From Burkholderia cenocepacia (GTDB lineage: Bacteria; Pseudomonadota; Gammaproteobacteria; Burkholderiales; Burkholderiaceae), in contig NZ_UAQZ01000005.1 of NCBI RefSeq assembly GCF_900446215.1, positions 28,662-92,661 of the forward strand: 64,000 nucleotides of DNA, in the 5' to 3' direction. The translations under genes were made by a program, and so were the position numbers. Shown piece by piece: positions 52,103 to 60,626 of this stretch (its first letter is position 1; each line of letters begins with the position of its first letter). The notes under the pieces are model-generated. The model saw nothing but the letters and a program-made list of their open reading frames with translations, ran no database searches and was not told where the DNA came from.

Positions 52103-52414
52103 TCACACCGACGCGCCGTCGGCGACAGCAGGCTGCGGTTCGGCCTGGGCGGGTTTTTCCGGCGCCGGTGTCTCGCCCGGTTTGGCGAGTGCCGCTTTTA
52201 CAGCCTCGAGCCGCTCTTTCCACTGTTCCGCCGGGATCTCGTCCAGCCCTTCCGCGCGCAGCAGCTCGAGTACCGCCTTCTGATTCCGCTCGCGATCCTT
52301 GCGGAGCCGTTCGCGCTGTTCGTCCTGCAGCTTTTTCAGCTTCGCTGCCGCCCTCGCGATCTCATCTTCGATCGATCGCGGCTTCCGCGTGGTCTTTTCC
52401 GATAGCTCACTCAT
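52103..52414 (-). CDS. Charged coiled-coil protein, 103 aa
   Basis: ATG at 52414 follows GGAG by ~9 nt. The product is strongly helical and charged (SIEDEIARAAAKLKKLQDEQRERLRKDRERNQKAVLELLRAEGL), then a Pro/Ala-rich tail (PGETPAPEKPAQAEPQPAV). It resembles small plasmid-encoded coiled-coil proteins near oriT in composition, but no family is identified. It is transcribed away from the probable oriT. Confidence 0.65.
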   Translation of the reverse strand: MSELSEKTTRKPRSIEDEIARAAAKLKKLQDEQRERLRKDRERNQKAVLELLRAEGLDEIPAEQWKERLEAVKAALAKPGETPAPEKPAQAEPQPAVADGASV

Positions 52415-52578
52415 TTCACGATTCTCCGTTTCGTGGTATCGGCCCTCGCCGCGCATTGTACCGGCATGCCACCACCACGCGATAGCCCGGAACAGTTTCC
52501 AGTTGCCCGCAAGCGGGCAAATCCGATCGAGCGCCCAATCCGTCGTGCGCGCTCGATGTCCCGCGCGATCCACATGTG

Positions 52579-53093
52579 CACCGCGCCCCGCGCTCAATCC
52601 GGTGTTGCCGCACACTACCGTGTGGACAACACCGCGCGGCGCCCGGCTCTGTGATCCGTATCGATCACGGCCGGGCGTACGACGCCGTGGACATGTGGAT
52701 CGCGCGAATTTCGTCCAGTTCGGCCGCGCTGCTGCGCGTCCGAATTATTCCGCTGGCCCGCAATCCGGACGCGGCCCAGCGACACAAGGCGCGCGCCGAA
52801 TTCCCACCTGCCTCTGTTAGGTGAAAATCCGGCGCGCGGGAAAGTCACACGTGTTTGCGGAATGCATGCATTCCGCAAATCTTCGACTCCCCGCCCGACA
52901 CCGACGTCGAGCGGCACACCGACCGTCTGCACACGCCCAAAAATTTCCCGACGCCGCATTGACCACAGATCCACCGCGCCCCGCGCTCACACCGGTGTTG
53001 CCACACACTGACGTGTGGACAACACCGCGCGGCGACCGGCTCCGTGATCTTTATCGATCACGGCCGTTGGTCCGGCACCGTGGATATGTGGAC
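52579..53093. repeat. Pair of ~115-bp direct repeats with two hairpins each
   Basis: Sequence from 52579 to about 52700 recurs at 52972 to about 53093, offset by 393 bp. Each copy holds an imperfect hairpin (GGTGTTG ... CAACACC with inner CACAC/GTGTG) and a second (GTGATC ... GATCAC). Differences between the copies leave both stems able to form. Each copy also contains TGTGGACAA, one base from a DnaA box. No gene is credible between 52415 and 53242. Confidence 0.8.
52854..52879. promoter_or_regulatory. 26-bp perfect palindrome
   Basis: The half-site TTTGCGGAATGCA (52854-52866) is followed directly by its exact complement (52867-52879). It lies between the two 115-bp repeats. It is long enough to be a protein-binding site for a dimer or a cruciform. 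Confidence 0.7.
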
Positions 53094-53242
53094 AATGCTC
53101 ACCGGTCCACCACCGCGTCACCTTCTGCTACTGTCCTGCCCACACTACCGCCGTCCCCGAACCTGTATATTCCCTGCTGCCTCCACCTCCCTTCTTCCTT
53201 CCGACGTTGCACTGAACAGCTCCGCTCCGCTCCGAGGTGAAG

Positions 53243-53341
53243 ATGGCGAAAATCCACCGCTCACGATCCAAACCACGCCGTCGCTTTTTCCCCGATTACG
53301 CCGATTCCCTTGAGCGGGAACCGCCGTACCTTACCGGGTGA
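53243..53341 (+). CDS. Tiny basic ORF, 32 aa
   Basis: ATG 53243 follows CCGAGGTGAAG. The product (MAKIHRSRSKPRRRFFPDYAD...) is strongly basic. It sits just upstream of the oriT hairpin. Support is limited to a good ribosome-binding site. Confidence 0.35.
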   Translation: MAKIHRSRSKPRRRFFPDYADSLEREPPYLTG

Positions 53342-53380
53342 AGGCTCCGCGACCGGCCCAAACCTGAAGTGAAGTTGGCT

Positions 53381-53428
53381 ACGATCGTCTTAGGAAGCGG
53401 GGGAATCCCCGCCCCCTAAGACGATCGT
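53381..53428. other. 48-nt perfect hairpin, probable oriT structure
   Basis: ACGATCGTCTTAGG (53381-53394) pairs with CCTAAGACGATCGT (53415-53428). Inside, after a 2x2 mismatch, GCGGGG (53397-53402) pairs with CCCCGC (53407-53412) around a GAAT loop. It lies in gene-free DNA upstream of the relaxosome-type gene. Hairpins beside nic are usual in MobF-type oriT. Confidence 0.65.
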
Positions 53429-53484
53429 CACACACCATGCAACGTTGTTGCGGTGTGTCGCGCCGTATGGCGCGGTGCCTTCGG

Positions 53485-53834
53485 CGTCAGACACCTACGA
53501 AAATAGGCGAAAAAAGCGAGGCAGGGATCAAGCGCGACCCCTTGTACGTCATATCCTCCGGTGTCAGACAAATTCGGAATCGGAGAATATAATTCGGACT
53601 CCAGAGGAATAGAAAATTCCCGCTCGACCACTGACGGTAGCGGTTTGCAGCGTCAGACAGCCACCGTCGACCTGTCGAGAAAACGCCGCCACGTATCGCG
53701 AGAAACGGCTTGCGTTAAGGCTCGCGATGTCAGACACCCGAATGACCGGAAAGCGCGAACATTGCCAGTATGTCGCGCCCGCCCCGTCATGATTGGGCCA
53801 CGTTGTCAGACAGCTAGAACGGGTGTGTCTGACA
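53485..53834. repeat. Six TGTCAGACA motifs with ~77-bp spacing
   Basis: TGTCAGACA (or CGTCAGACA) at 53485, 53562, 53651, 53728 and 53804, and inverted (TGTCTGACA) at 53826. Steps are 77, 89, 77, 76 and 22 bp. The motif is palindromic (TGTC-N-GACA). The array lies between the hairpin and the ribbon-helix-helix gene at 54009, so it is a candidate binding region for that protein within oriT or its promoter. Confidence 0.75.
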
Positions 53835-53949
53835 TTCGATAAGTATCACTATGAAAATAAATGGGTTATTGCGAAACGCTCGTCGCCATGCTACTGTCGC
53901 TCAAAATAATGCAGTCATGAGGGCCGTAATCGAGCGCGGTTTCGTGCGC

Positions 53950-53972
53950 GAGTCGAGGTTTTTCCTCGACTC
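53950..53972 (+). terminator. Leader hairpin before the transfer genes
   Basis: GAGTCGAGG (53950-53958), a TTTTT loop and CCTCGACTC (53964-53972), extended by weaker pairing outside. It lies 36 bp before the gene at 54009 and could attenuate transcription of the operon. Confidence 0.5.
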
Positions 53973-54008
53973 CACGAGCGCCCGCTCTTTTCATTCCAGG
54001 CGTTTTTC

Positions 54009-54437
54009 ATGACCTCACGAAAATCTTCCTCGCGCGTCGAAACCGGCCGCGTCAGTTTTCGCGACACCCCCGACGTTGTCCGTTTTTACAAGAAAACCGC
54101 CCAGGCCCGCGGCGTCTCATTCTCCGAATATGCCCGACGTCTCACCGAGCGCGGCGCGCTCGCCGAGTCGGTCGACCGGCTGATCGCATCCGTCGACGCG
54201 TCTATCGCGAAAGCCGATACATTGCTGCAAGAAGCTAGGCAGCTATCTGGAACGGGAACGCCAACCGGACAGAAATCAACGCTGGCAAATTTGCCGACGC
54301 AACTCGTCGAAGCAATTTTTGTTTGCGAGTTCCTGTTGACTGAGATCGTGTCGCGCAGCGATATGACCGCGGAGCGACGTGCGCGTGACTCAGCGAAGGA
54401 ACGAGCTACCGAGCTTTTGCGGGGTAGCCAGAAATGA
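54009..54437 (+). CDS. Ribbon-helix-helix relaxosome accessory protein (TrwA/MobC-like), 142 aa
   Basis: The N-terminal region has a beta strand and two helices in RHH style (GRVSFRDTPDVVRFYKKTAQARGVSFSEYARRLTERG), followed by a long helical tail. Its place directly before the coupling protein (4-bp overlap) and relaxase matches trwA in the R388 trwABC order. TrwA binds oriT and represses the operon. The motif array upstream is a likely target. Family is inferred from pattern and order. Confidence 0.65.
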   Translation: MTSRKSSSRVETGRVSFRDTPDVVRFYKKTAQARGVSFSEYARRLTERGALAESVDRLIASVDASIAKADTLLQEARQLSGTGTPTGQKSTLANLPTQLVEAIFVCEFLLTEIVSRSDMTAERRARDSAKERATELLRGSQK

Positions 54438-56353
54438 CGGGAAAAAAGCCAAACGGGCTCTTCCAGGATTTTTCCACCGGCTCGGAAATCTGGACTCACC
54501 GTGTCGCGCTGGTGCTCGTCGCGATCCGAAATATCCTGCTGCTCTCTTTGTTTCTCGGTCTGGCGGCCGGGTTCATCTACGCCGCATTCTTCGTCGACCG
54601 CGACATCTGGCGTCCAGCAGTCGCGAACGTTATCGCGCATCTTCGGTCGGTCGTCATGATGACGGCGGTACCGATGGAATACGAAGTCAACGGCCAGACC
54701 GTGCGACTTCCCGTCGATCAAGTTGTCGCCCTGACGGACCCAGTGTGGGATGTGGCTTATTTCTTTTTGCGGCGATTCCTGATCATTGTCGCAACCGTCA
54801 CGGCATGTACATGCGTCTCGATCGCTGCCTACTGGTATGAGTTCGGTCGCAGCACGATGGCCGACAAGGATCTGCGTGGCGCAACGCTCGTCAACGGGAA
54901 GCAACTGGCGAAGATGATTCGGCAAGACGATATGGAGAGCCCGTATTCGATAGCGGGCGTGCCGATGCTGCGCAACGCGGAGACCCTGCATACCCTGGTG
55001 GTCGGCGCACAGGGTACGGGTAAGTCTCAGCAGTTCTTCGATCGGCTCAGGCAAGTCCGCGCCCGTGGGAAGCGCGCGATCGTATACGATCCGTCGGGCG
55101 AATTTGCGGAGGAATTTTTCCGGGAAGGCAAGGACGTCATGATGAATCCGTTCGACGACCGTTCGCCAAACTGGAACATCAAGTATGAGATCGAGGAGGA
55201 GTACCACTATGACAGCATGGCAACCGCGCTGATTCCCGATCCGCGCGAAGCCGATCCATTTTGGTCATTGGCGGGGCGCGAGGTGTTTCGAGATGTCGCG
55301 CGTACGTTGCACAGAGAGGGCAATCTGACGAACCGCAATCTTTACAATTCGATCGCAATGAGCAACCTCGACGCGATCTACCAGTTGCTGCGCAATACCG
55401 CCGGCGCGTCGTACGTCGATCCCAAGACCGAGCGCACGGGTATGTCGTTGAAGATGACCGTCCAGAACCAGCTTTCCTCTTTCAGGTATCTCCGTGATGA
55501 TGGAAAGCCGTTCTCGATCCGTCAGTGGATTTACAACGAGAGTGATTCGTGGATGTTCATCTCGACCCGTGAGGAAATGCTCGAGGCGATCAAGCCAATC
55601 ATGTCGCTCTGGATCGACATCGCGATCAAAGCGGTGCTCAACCTCACACCGATTCATCGCGAGCGACTGCACTTCTCGATCGACGAAGTCCCGACCCTGC
55701 AGAAGCTCGATATCATGAAGCTCGCGGTGAGCAATACGCGGAAGTACGGCTTATGCATGATGCTCGGTGCGCAGGATATGCCGCAGTTCCTCGACATCTA
55801 CGGGGAATACCTCGCGCGGACGATTATCAACGGGTGTCAAACCAAGCTGTTGTTGCGCGTAACCGACGCAGAAGCCGCTGAGATGTTCTCGAAAATCATC
55901 GGGCAGACGGAAGTCGAGGAAAAGGACGAGTCGCTGTCGTTTGGTGTGAACTCTCAGCGGGACGGATTCAGCATCGCGAAGCGTCGGCTGCTGCGCGACC
56001 TAGCGTTGCCCTCACAGATATTGCGACTGCGGGACATGACAGGCTATTTGGTCTATCCCGGCGAATACCCGATCGCTCGCGTGAAGTACGGGTTTGTCAA
56101 ACCGCGGAAAAACGCACCTGCTTTTATCAAGCGTCAGGCATTCTCCGAACTATTCGCGCCGGCGGCCGGCTCGCCGGCAACCGCTGCCGCTTCGGAATCC
56201 GTAGTCGCTGGCCCATCACCTGACTGGATCGCGCACCCGGAGATACTCGTCGCGGCGAGCGGCGGCGTCGATCCGGAAACTGGCGAAATCCTGCCACCCC
56301 GCCCGGGCGCCTGGCGCTGGGGCGACGGCAATCAACGAGGAGACCATGCATGA
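54434..56353 (+). CDS. traD: Type IV coupling protein (TraD/TrwB family), 639 aa
   Basis: Two N-terminal membrane helices (residues ~28-53 and ~108-132) precede the ATPase. Walker A is VVGAQGTGKSQ (about residues 189-199) and Walker B is LHFSIDEVP (~414). Further family marks are IVYDPSGEFAEEFF, DRSPNWNI, and ARTIINGCQTKLLLRV. It feeds the relaxase-DNA complex to the type IV secretion channel. It overlaps its neighbours by 4 bp on both sides. Confidence 0.93.
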   Translation: MTGKKPNGLFQDFSTGSEIWTHRVALVLVAIRNILLLSLFLGLAAGFIYAAFFVDRDIWRPAVANVIAHLRSVVMMTAVPMEYEVNGQTVRLPVDQVVALTDPVWDVAYFFLRRFLIIVATVTACTCVSIAAYWYEFGRSTMADKDLRGATLVNGKQLAKMIRQDDMESPYSIAGVPMLRNAETLHTLVVGAQGTGKSQQFFDRLRQVRARGKRAIVYDPSGEFAEEFFREGKDVMMNPFDDRSPNWNIKYEIEEEYHYDSMATALIPDPREADPFWSLAGREVFRDVARTLHREGNLTNRNLYNSIAMSNLDAIYQLLRNTAGASYVDPKTERTGMSLKMTVQNQLSSFRYLRDDGKPFSIRQWIYNESDSWMFISTREEMLEAIKPIMSLWIDIAIKAVLNLTPIHRERLHFSIDEVPTLQKLDIMKLAVSNTRKYGLCMMLGAQDMPQFLDIYGEYLARTIINGCQTKLLLRVTDAEAAEMFSKIIGQTEVEEKDESLSFGVNSQRDGFSIAKRRLLRDLALPSQILRLRDMTGYLVYPGEYPIARVKYGFVKPRKNAPAFIKRQAFSELFAPAAGSPATAAASESVVAGPSPDWIAHPEILVAASGGVDPETGEILPPRPGAWRWGDGNQRGDHA

Positions 56354-56787
56354 AGGCCCTTTGTCGTGTTTTGTCCACCGCCCTTTTTCTTGCGGTGCCC
56401 GCCGTGAGCGCATTCGCGCAGTCTGCGCCCGGGTTGCTTCCACCGGATCAGGCGTTCACGATGCGGATGGCCGACGCGTCAGACGGGTACGTCAGCGTGA
56501 TCTTTCATGTCGCCCCTGGCTACCGGCTATATCGCGATCGTGTCACTGTCACAACGCCCACACCTGGTCGGATGGTATACGCGGTTCTGAAGCCCCCCGG
56601 CACCATGATGTACGACGCGGCATTGGGCAAATCCGTTGAGACGTACGACAGCGATTTCCGCGTCGACGTCTCGATGTCGCCGACGCGGCCGACGGACTTG
56701 GTCGTGAGGATCCAGGGGTGTGCCGTCGAGCCGGGCGTCTGCTATCCGCCCGTGGAACGGAAATTCCACCTCTCTCCCCGCGGATGA
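56350..56787 (+). CDS. Stand-alone DsbD-alpha-like periplasmic protein, 145 aa
   Basis: Signal peptide at residues 1-24 (ending AFAQS). The body has beta-sandwich features and the motif IQGCAVEPGVCYPPVERKF with two Cys, as in the N-terminal domain of DsbD, which passes electrons to periplasmic thioredoxin-like proteins. The membrane and gamma domains of DsbD are missing; length is that of the alpha domain alone. It is coupled to the coupling-protein gene (ATGA), so it may assist disulfide handling in the transfer apparatus. Confidence 0.8.
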   Translation: MKALCRVLSTALFLAVPAVSAFAQSAPGLLPPDQAFTMRMADASDGYVSVIFHVAPGYRLYRDRVTVTTPTPGRMVYAVLKPPGTMMYDAALGKSVETYDSDFRVDVSMSPTRPTDLVVRIQGCAVEPGVCYPPVERKFHLSPRG

Positions 56788-56800
56788 AACCGGTGCGGCG

Positions 56801-56959
56801 ATGAGCCCCCGACTGCGGCCGACTCGGCAACCGCGCGATCCGGACCGACGCGGTCGACCGTTCGTAGTCGAAGCGGATCATCGGCAGGCCGCGAAAGCCC
56901 AATCGGCACTCCGACATCGAATAGACAATCAAATGCGATCTCCCGATCAATCATGTTGA
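56801..56959 (+). CDS. Small basic ORF overlapping the relaxase start, 52 aa
   Basis: ATG 56801 to a stop that overlaps the relaxase ATG by 7 bp. The product is rich in Arg, Pro and Gln. The relaxase has a weak ribosome-binding site, so reading through this ORF could couple its translation. No family is recognised. Confidence 0.4.
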   Translation: MSPRLRPTRQPRDPDRRGRPFVVEADHRQAAKAQSALRHRIDNQMRSPDQSC

Positions 56960-59772
56960 GTCTGCACAACATCGCCAGCGCTGCCCAGACGCGAAACTAT
57001 TTCTCGAAGGACAACTATTACACCCAGGACGAGAACACCAAGCACTCCGCCTGGTTCGGCGCCGGCGCGGCCCGCCTCGGTCTAGCCGGGCAAGTTCAGC
57101 CGGCGGCGTTCCTCAACCTACTCGAGGGTCGAGTCGAGGAGCAGCAGCTCGGCAAATGGGTAACCGACGAGGAGACGGGCGAACGTCGTCAGGACCACCA
57201 GCCTGGCATTGACATCACCTTCTCCGCTCCAAAGAGCGTGTCGCTGATGGCCGAAGTCGCCGGCGACACCGCCGTCAGGGACGCGCACGAAGCTGCCGTT
57301 CAGTCCGCGCTAGCGTACCTGGAGGAGAACGTGATCCGCACGCGGTCGACCCAGAACGGCGTCACGTCGATCGAACATACCGGCAACATGGTCGCCGCGC
57401 TCTTCAAACACAACACCAGCCGGGATCTCGACCCGCAGACCCACACGCATGCCGTTGTGATGAACGCGACGCTGCGCGCAGACGGTAAGTGGCGGTCGAT
57501 CGACAACCGGGAGATCTACCAGACTCAGAAGCTCGCGGGGGCCATCTACAACGCTGAACTCGTATCCGGCCTACAGCAGCTCGGGTATCGCCTGACGAAC
57601 CCGGATCGGCACGGCAACTTTGAAATCCAAGGAATCTCCCGCGAACAGATCGAACATTTCAGTCAGCGGCGCACCGCAATGAAGGAAAAACTCGGTAAGC
57701 GCCAGCTCGAACTGGACACTGCATCCGCGGCCGACAAGGAGCGCGCGGCGCTCGCCACGCGCGAGCGCAAGGTGGACGTTGACCACGAGCAACTGCTCGC
57801 CGACTGGCAAGCGCGCGCTCTGGAACAGGGGATCGACCTCGGGGCACTGCGCGCGACAGCCGCCGAGCGTAAGGCAGAGGGCATCGACCCACCGACGAAG
57901 CTAACGGGCCGTCAGGCGCTAGCATTCGCCGCCGCCCACCTGATCGAGCGCGAAGCTGTGGTTGACAAGTCTGATCTGGTCGAGACGGCAGTGGTCCACG
58001 GTACCGGCCGCGTGTCGCCGCAGGAAGTGATGAAGGCTTTCCGGCAGCTCGAGAAGAACGGCGACCTGGTGCCGCTGCCGGATGAGAAGTACACCACGCG
58101 GAAAATGCTCGAGAGCGAACGGTGGGCCCTCGACTTCGTCAAGCAGGAAAAAGGCAATGCGCCCGTCGTGCTCGAGGCGACCAAAGTCCAGGAGCGTATA
58201 GCCGAAGCCGAGCGTCTGCAGCAGTTCTCGTACACGTTCGGTCAACGCGATGCGATCGTGCTTGCGTTGACGTCCAAGGACCGATTCGTAGCGATTCAGG
58301 GGCTAGCCGGTACGGGCAAGACGACGATGCTCCGCACGCTAAACGATATCGCGGCCGCCGAGGGATATGTCGTGCGGGGCATGGCGCCGACCGGAGCGGC
58401 CGCGAAAGTGATGGTGAAAGAGACTGGCATTGCCGCCGAGACGGTCGCGATGTTCCAAATCAAGGAACGGCAACTACAGAAGGACATCGAGTTCGCTCAA
58501 CAGTTTGCCCCGGACTTCAAGCGGAAGCCGGAAGTATGGGTTGTCGACGAATCATCGTTCCTTGCCCAACGACAGATGGCGCAACTGCATCGGCTCGCCG
58601 AGCATGCCGGTGCGAAGGTCGTCTACCTGGGGGATACGCTTCAGCTGCAGGGGGTGGAAGCCGGCAAGCCGTTCGAACTCGCTCAGAAGGATGGTATCGC
58701 TACGGCGTATATGACCGACATCAACCGGCAAAAGACGGACGTGATGAAGGAAGCCGTGGACATCATCACCGGCCGAAATCAGTTGGACGCCGGCACACGA
58801 CTGACCGATATTGAACTGAAGCGCAACGGACAGTCGTTTCAATACCTGTCACAGCAAGGCAGGGTGCACGAGACGGATGAAGTCGTCACGTCGACCGTCG
58901 ACAAGATCTTGGCCATGAGCCCCGAGGAGCGAGCGCGTAACATCACGATTACGCCGCTGAACCGCGATCGTGTTGCGATTAATGAAGGTGTCCGTGTGGG
59001 CCTGCAAGCACGCGGAGAACTGTCAAAGAACGAATCTACACACGAGATCTTGGTGTCGAAGGGCTTTACCCGTGCACAGATCAAGGAAGCACAGTACTAC
59101 GAACGGGGTGATGTCGTTCGATTCAACCGCACCTACCAGCAAATCAATGCGGACAAGGGCGACTATACCCGGGTGATTGACGTCGATCACGAATCGGGCA
59201 TCGTGACCCTTAGAAAACGAGACGGATCGACGCTCGCTTGGGAGCCGGCCAAGCACAACAAGGTTGAAGTCTACGACCCCGACCTCCGGCAGTTGGCCGT
59301 TGGTGACGTGATTCGCCTCACTCGCAACGACGAAACGTTCAAGAACGGCGAGACAGCGCGCGTCGTCCAGCTCACCGGAGAACACGCTGTCTTACAGGTC
59401 GATGATCGCGGTGTGATTAGCCACCACTCCGTCAATCTTGAGACAAGCCAACACTGGGATCATGCGTACGCATCGACCGTGCACGCGGCACAGGGCGCTT
59501 CCAGGAATACCACGATATTTGCGATCAACATGCCGGACAACGAAGACAAGAAAGCGCAGGAGCGCGAATTTCAGGCACTTGCAAAGGTATTCGGTGACCG
59601 GAGCTATTACGTTGGCGTCACCCGAGCGTCTCACGACATTTCCATTGTCACCAACGACATAGACCTGGCGCAGCGCGCGATTACCGGGAAGCTCGACAAG
59701 ACGACAGTCATCGAGGCAATGAATCAGGAGGTTCGCGAGCAGACAATCCAGCGCGAACAGCATGAAATTTGA
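56953..59772 (+). CDS. traI: MobF relaxase/helicase (TrwC/TraI family), 939 aa
   Basis: The N-terminal relaxase domain has the catalytic Tyr region (NYFSKDNYYTQDE), GIDITFSAPKSVSLMAEV, and the three-His motif in DLDPQTHTHAVVMNATLR (about residues 158-175). The helicase follows: Walker A GLAGTGKTTML (~449), WVVDESSFL, YLGDTLQLQGVEAGKPFE, and YASTVHAAQGAS near the end. It nicks oriT and unwinds the transferred strand. Length is like TrwC (966). The gene appears complete. Confidence 0.95.
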   Translation: MLSLHNIASAAQTRNYFSKDNYYTQDENTKHSAWFGAGAARLGLAGQVQPAAFLNLLEGRVEEQQLGKWVTDEETGERRQDHQPGIDITFSAPKSVSLMAEVAGDTAVRDAHEAAVQSALAYLEENVIRTRSTQNGVTSIEHTGNMVAALFKHNTSRDLDPQTHTHAVVMNATLRADGKWRSIDNREIYQTQKLAGAIYNAELVSGLQQLGYRLTNPDRHGNFEIQGISREQIEHFSQRRTAMKEKLGKRQLELDTASAADKERAALATRERKVDVDHEQLLADWQARALEQGIDLGALRATAAERKAEGIDPPTKLTGRQALAFAAAHLIEREAVVDKSDLVETAVVHGTGRVSPQEVMKAFRQLEKNGDLVPLPDEKYTTRKMLESERWALDFVKQEKGNAPVVLEATKVQERIAEAERLQQFSYTFGQRDAIVLALTSKDRFVAIQGLAGTGKTTMLRTLNDIAAAEGYVVRGMAPTGAAAKVMVKETGIAAETVAMFQIKERQLQKDIEFAQQFAPDFKRKPEVWVVDESSFLAQRQMAQLHRLAEHAGAKVVYLGDTLQLQGVEAGKPFELAQKDGIATAYMTDINRQKTDVMKEAVDIITGRNQLDAGTRLTDIELKRNGQSFQYLSQQGRVHETDEVVTSTVDKILAMSPEERARNITITPLNRDRVAINEGVRVGLQARGELSKNESTHEILVSKGFTRAQIKEAQYYERGDVVRFNRTYQQINADKGDYTRVIDVDHESGIVTLRKRDGSTLAWEPAKHNKVEVYDPDLRQLAVGDVIRLTRNDETFKNGETARVVQLTGEHAVLQVDDRGVISHHSVNLETSQHWDHAYASTVHAAQGASRNTTIFAINMPDNEDKKAQEREFQALAKVFGDRSYYVGVTRASHDISIVTNDIDLAQRAITGKLDKTTVIEAMNQEVREQTIQREQHEI

Positions 59773-59784
59773 ACGGAGGAAAAG

Positions 59785-60141
59785 ATGGGCGCCGAGTGTC
59801 CTACACAGTTCCAAATTTGGCCGGGAGGGGTAATCCGCGTATTTGACGACACCGTCGACATCGTTTGCCAGCAGGCAGATTGCCAGCTCGTTGTCGATTG
59901 CGACGCGCTGTACTTCACATATATGCGGCAGATTCTGATTGGGCCGCTCTCGGCCAACGACATCGAGATTCTGACGGAAGCCCAGCTGCCGTTGGTCGAC
60001 CCATGGGTATCGTCGGACTCCGCACTGCGACAATTGGTCTTCTATGGCGTCAGGCAGGCCCCGCTTCGAGGCCCTCGTAGATTTGACAGTGGCGGCAGAT
60101 TTTCGCGCTGCGACAATCCTTTCCGAAGAAACATCTCGTAA
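59785..60141 (+). CDS. Hypothetical protein downstream of the relaxase, 118 aa
   Basis: ATG 59785 follows GGAGGAAAAG, 12 bp after the relaxase. The product begins MGAECPTQFQIWPGGVIRVFDDTVDIVCQQADCQL and has four Cys in its first 40 residues. Its Arg/Gly-rich tail looks less conserved. Function unknown. Confidence 0.55.
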   Translation: MGAECPTQFQIWPGGVIRVFDDTVDIVCQQADCQLVVDCDALYFTYMRQILIGPLSANDIEILTEAQLPLVDPWVSSDSALRQLVFYGVRQAPLRGPRRFDSGGRFSRCDNPFRRNIS

Positions 60142-60242
60142 TATTTCCGAGACGTAAGGGAAATTCGTCCCCGTGCCGCAACCGCGTAGGTGGCCGCGCG
60201 CGGCCGACCTCGTACTCAACCAATCGATTCGACGACGCTGAT

Positions 60243-60626
60243 ATGCACCGCAGGAGCCTTGTCTATCCATTGATCGCCGTAGCAACGTTTGCGAGCGCCG
60301 GGCCGATTTTTCTCGTTGCAGATAACGACGCCCGCACGCTCTTTCTTCAAACCGAGACCGTTCGGCAGGACCCCGCTGGACTTGTCGCATTTACGATGCG
60401 AGCAGTGGCCAAGCACGGTTATCGTCCGATTGGAGCATCCGAGACAGTCGCAATAGCGTTGACCGACTATCAGATGGACTGTTGGAGAAGCCGCGTAAGG
60501 GAAACCGGCACGCGATACGTTACGGATGAAGACCACGAGGCGGGCCGTGCGCCTGACACCACCCAATCATGGGCCGTAATTCCGCCGGGGAGTGAACTTG
60601 ATGTTGTTCGCAAAAAAGTCTGCTGA
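60243..60626 (+). CDS. Secreted surface-adhesin-E-like protein, 127 aa
   Basis: Signal peptide in residues 1-20 (LVYPLIAVATFASAGP). The mature part shows a strand-rich pattern with VAIALTDYQMDCWRSRVRETG and a C-terminal QSWAVIPPGSELDVVRKKVC. That order (inner Cys, then W-x-x-I-P-G-S and a final Cys) resembles the surface-adhesin protein E domain. Match is by pattern only. It overlaps the next gene's start by ~26 bp. Confidence 0.55.
   Translation: MHRRSLVYPLIAVATFASAGPIFLVADNDARTLFLQTETVRQDPAGLVAFTMRAVAKHGYRPIGASETVAIALTDYQMDCWRSRVRETGTRYVTDEDHEAGRAPDTTQSWAVIPPGSELDVVRKKVC

Noticed and set aside
53485..53834. TGTCAGACA repeats considered as a CRISPR or MITE
   Set aside because: The 9-bp palindromic core is far too short for CRISPR repeats and no terminal repeats or cas genes exist; binding-site array is simpler.
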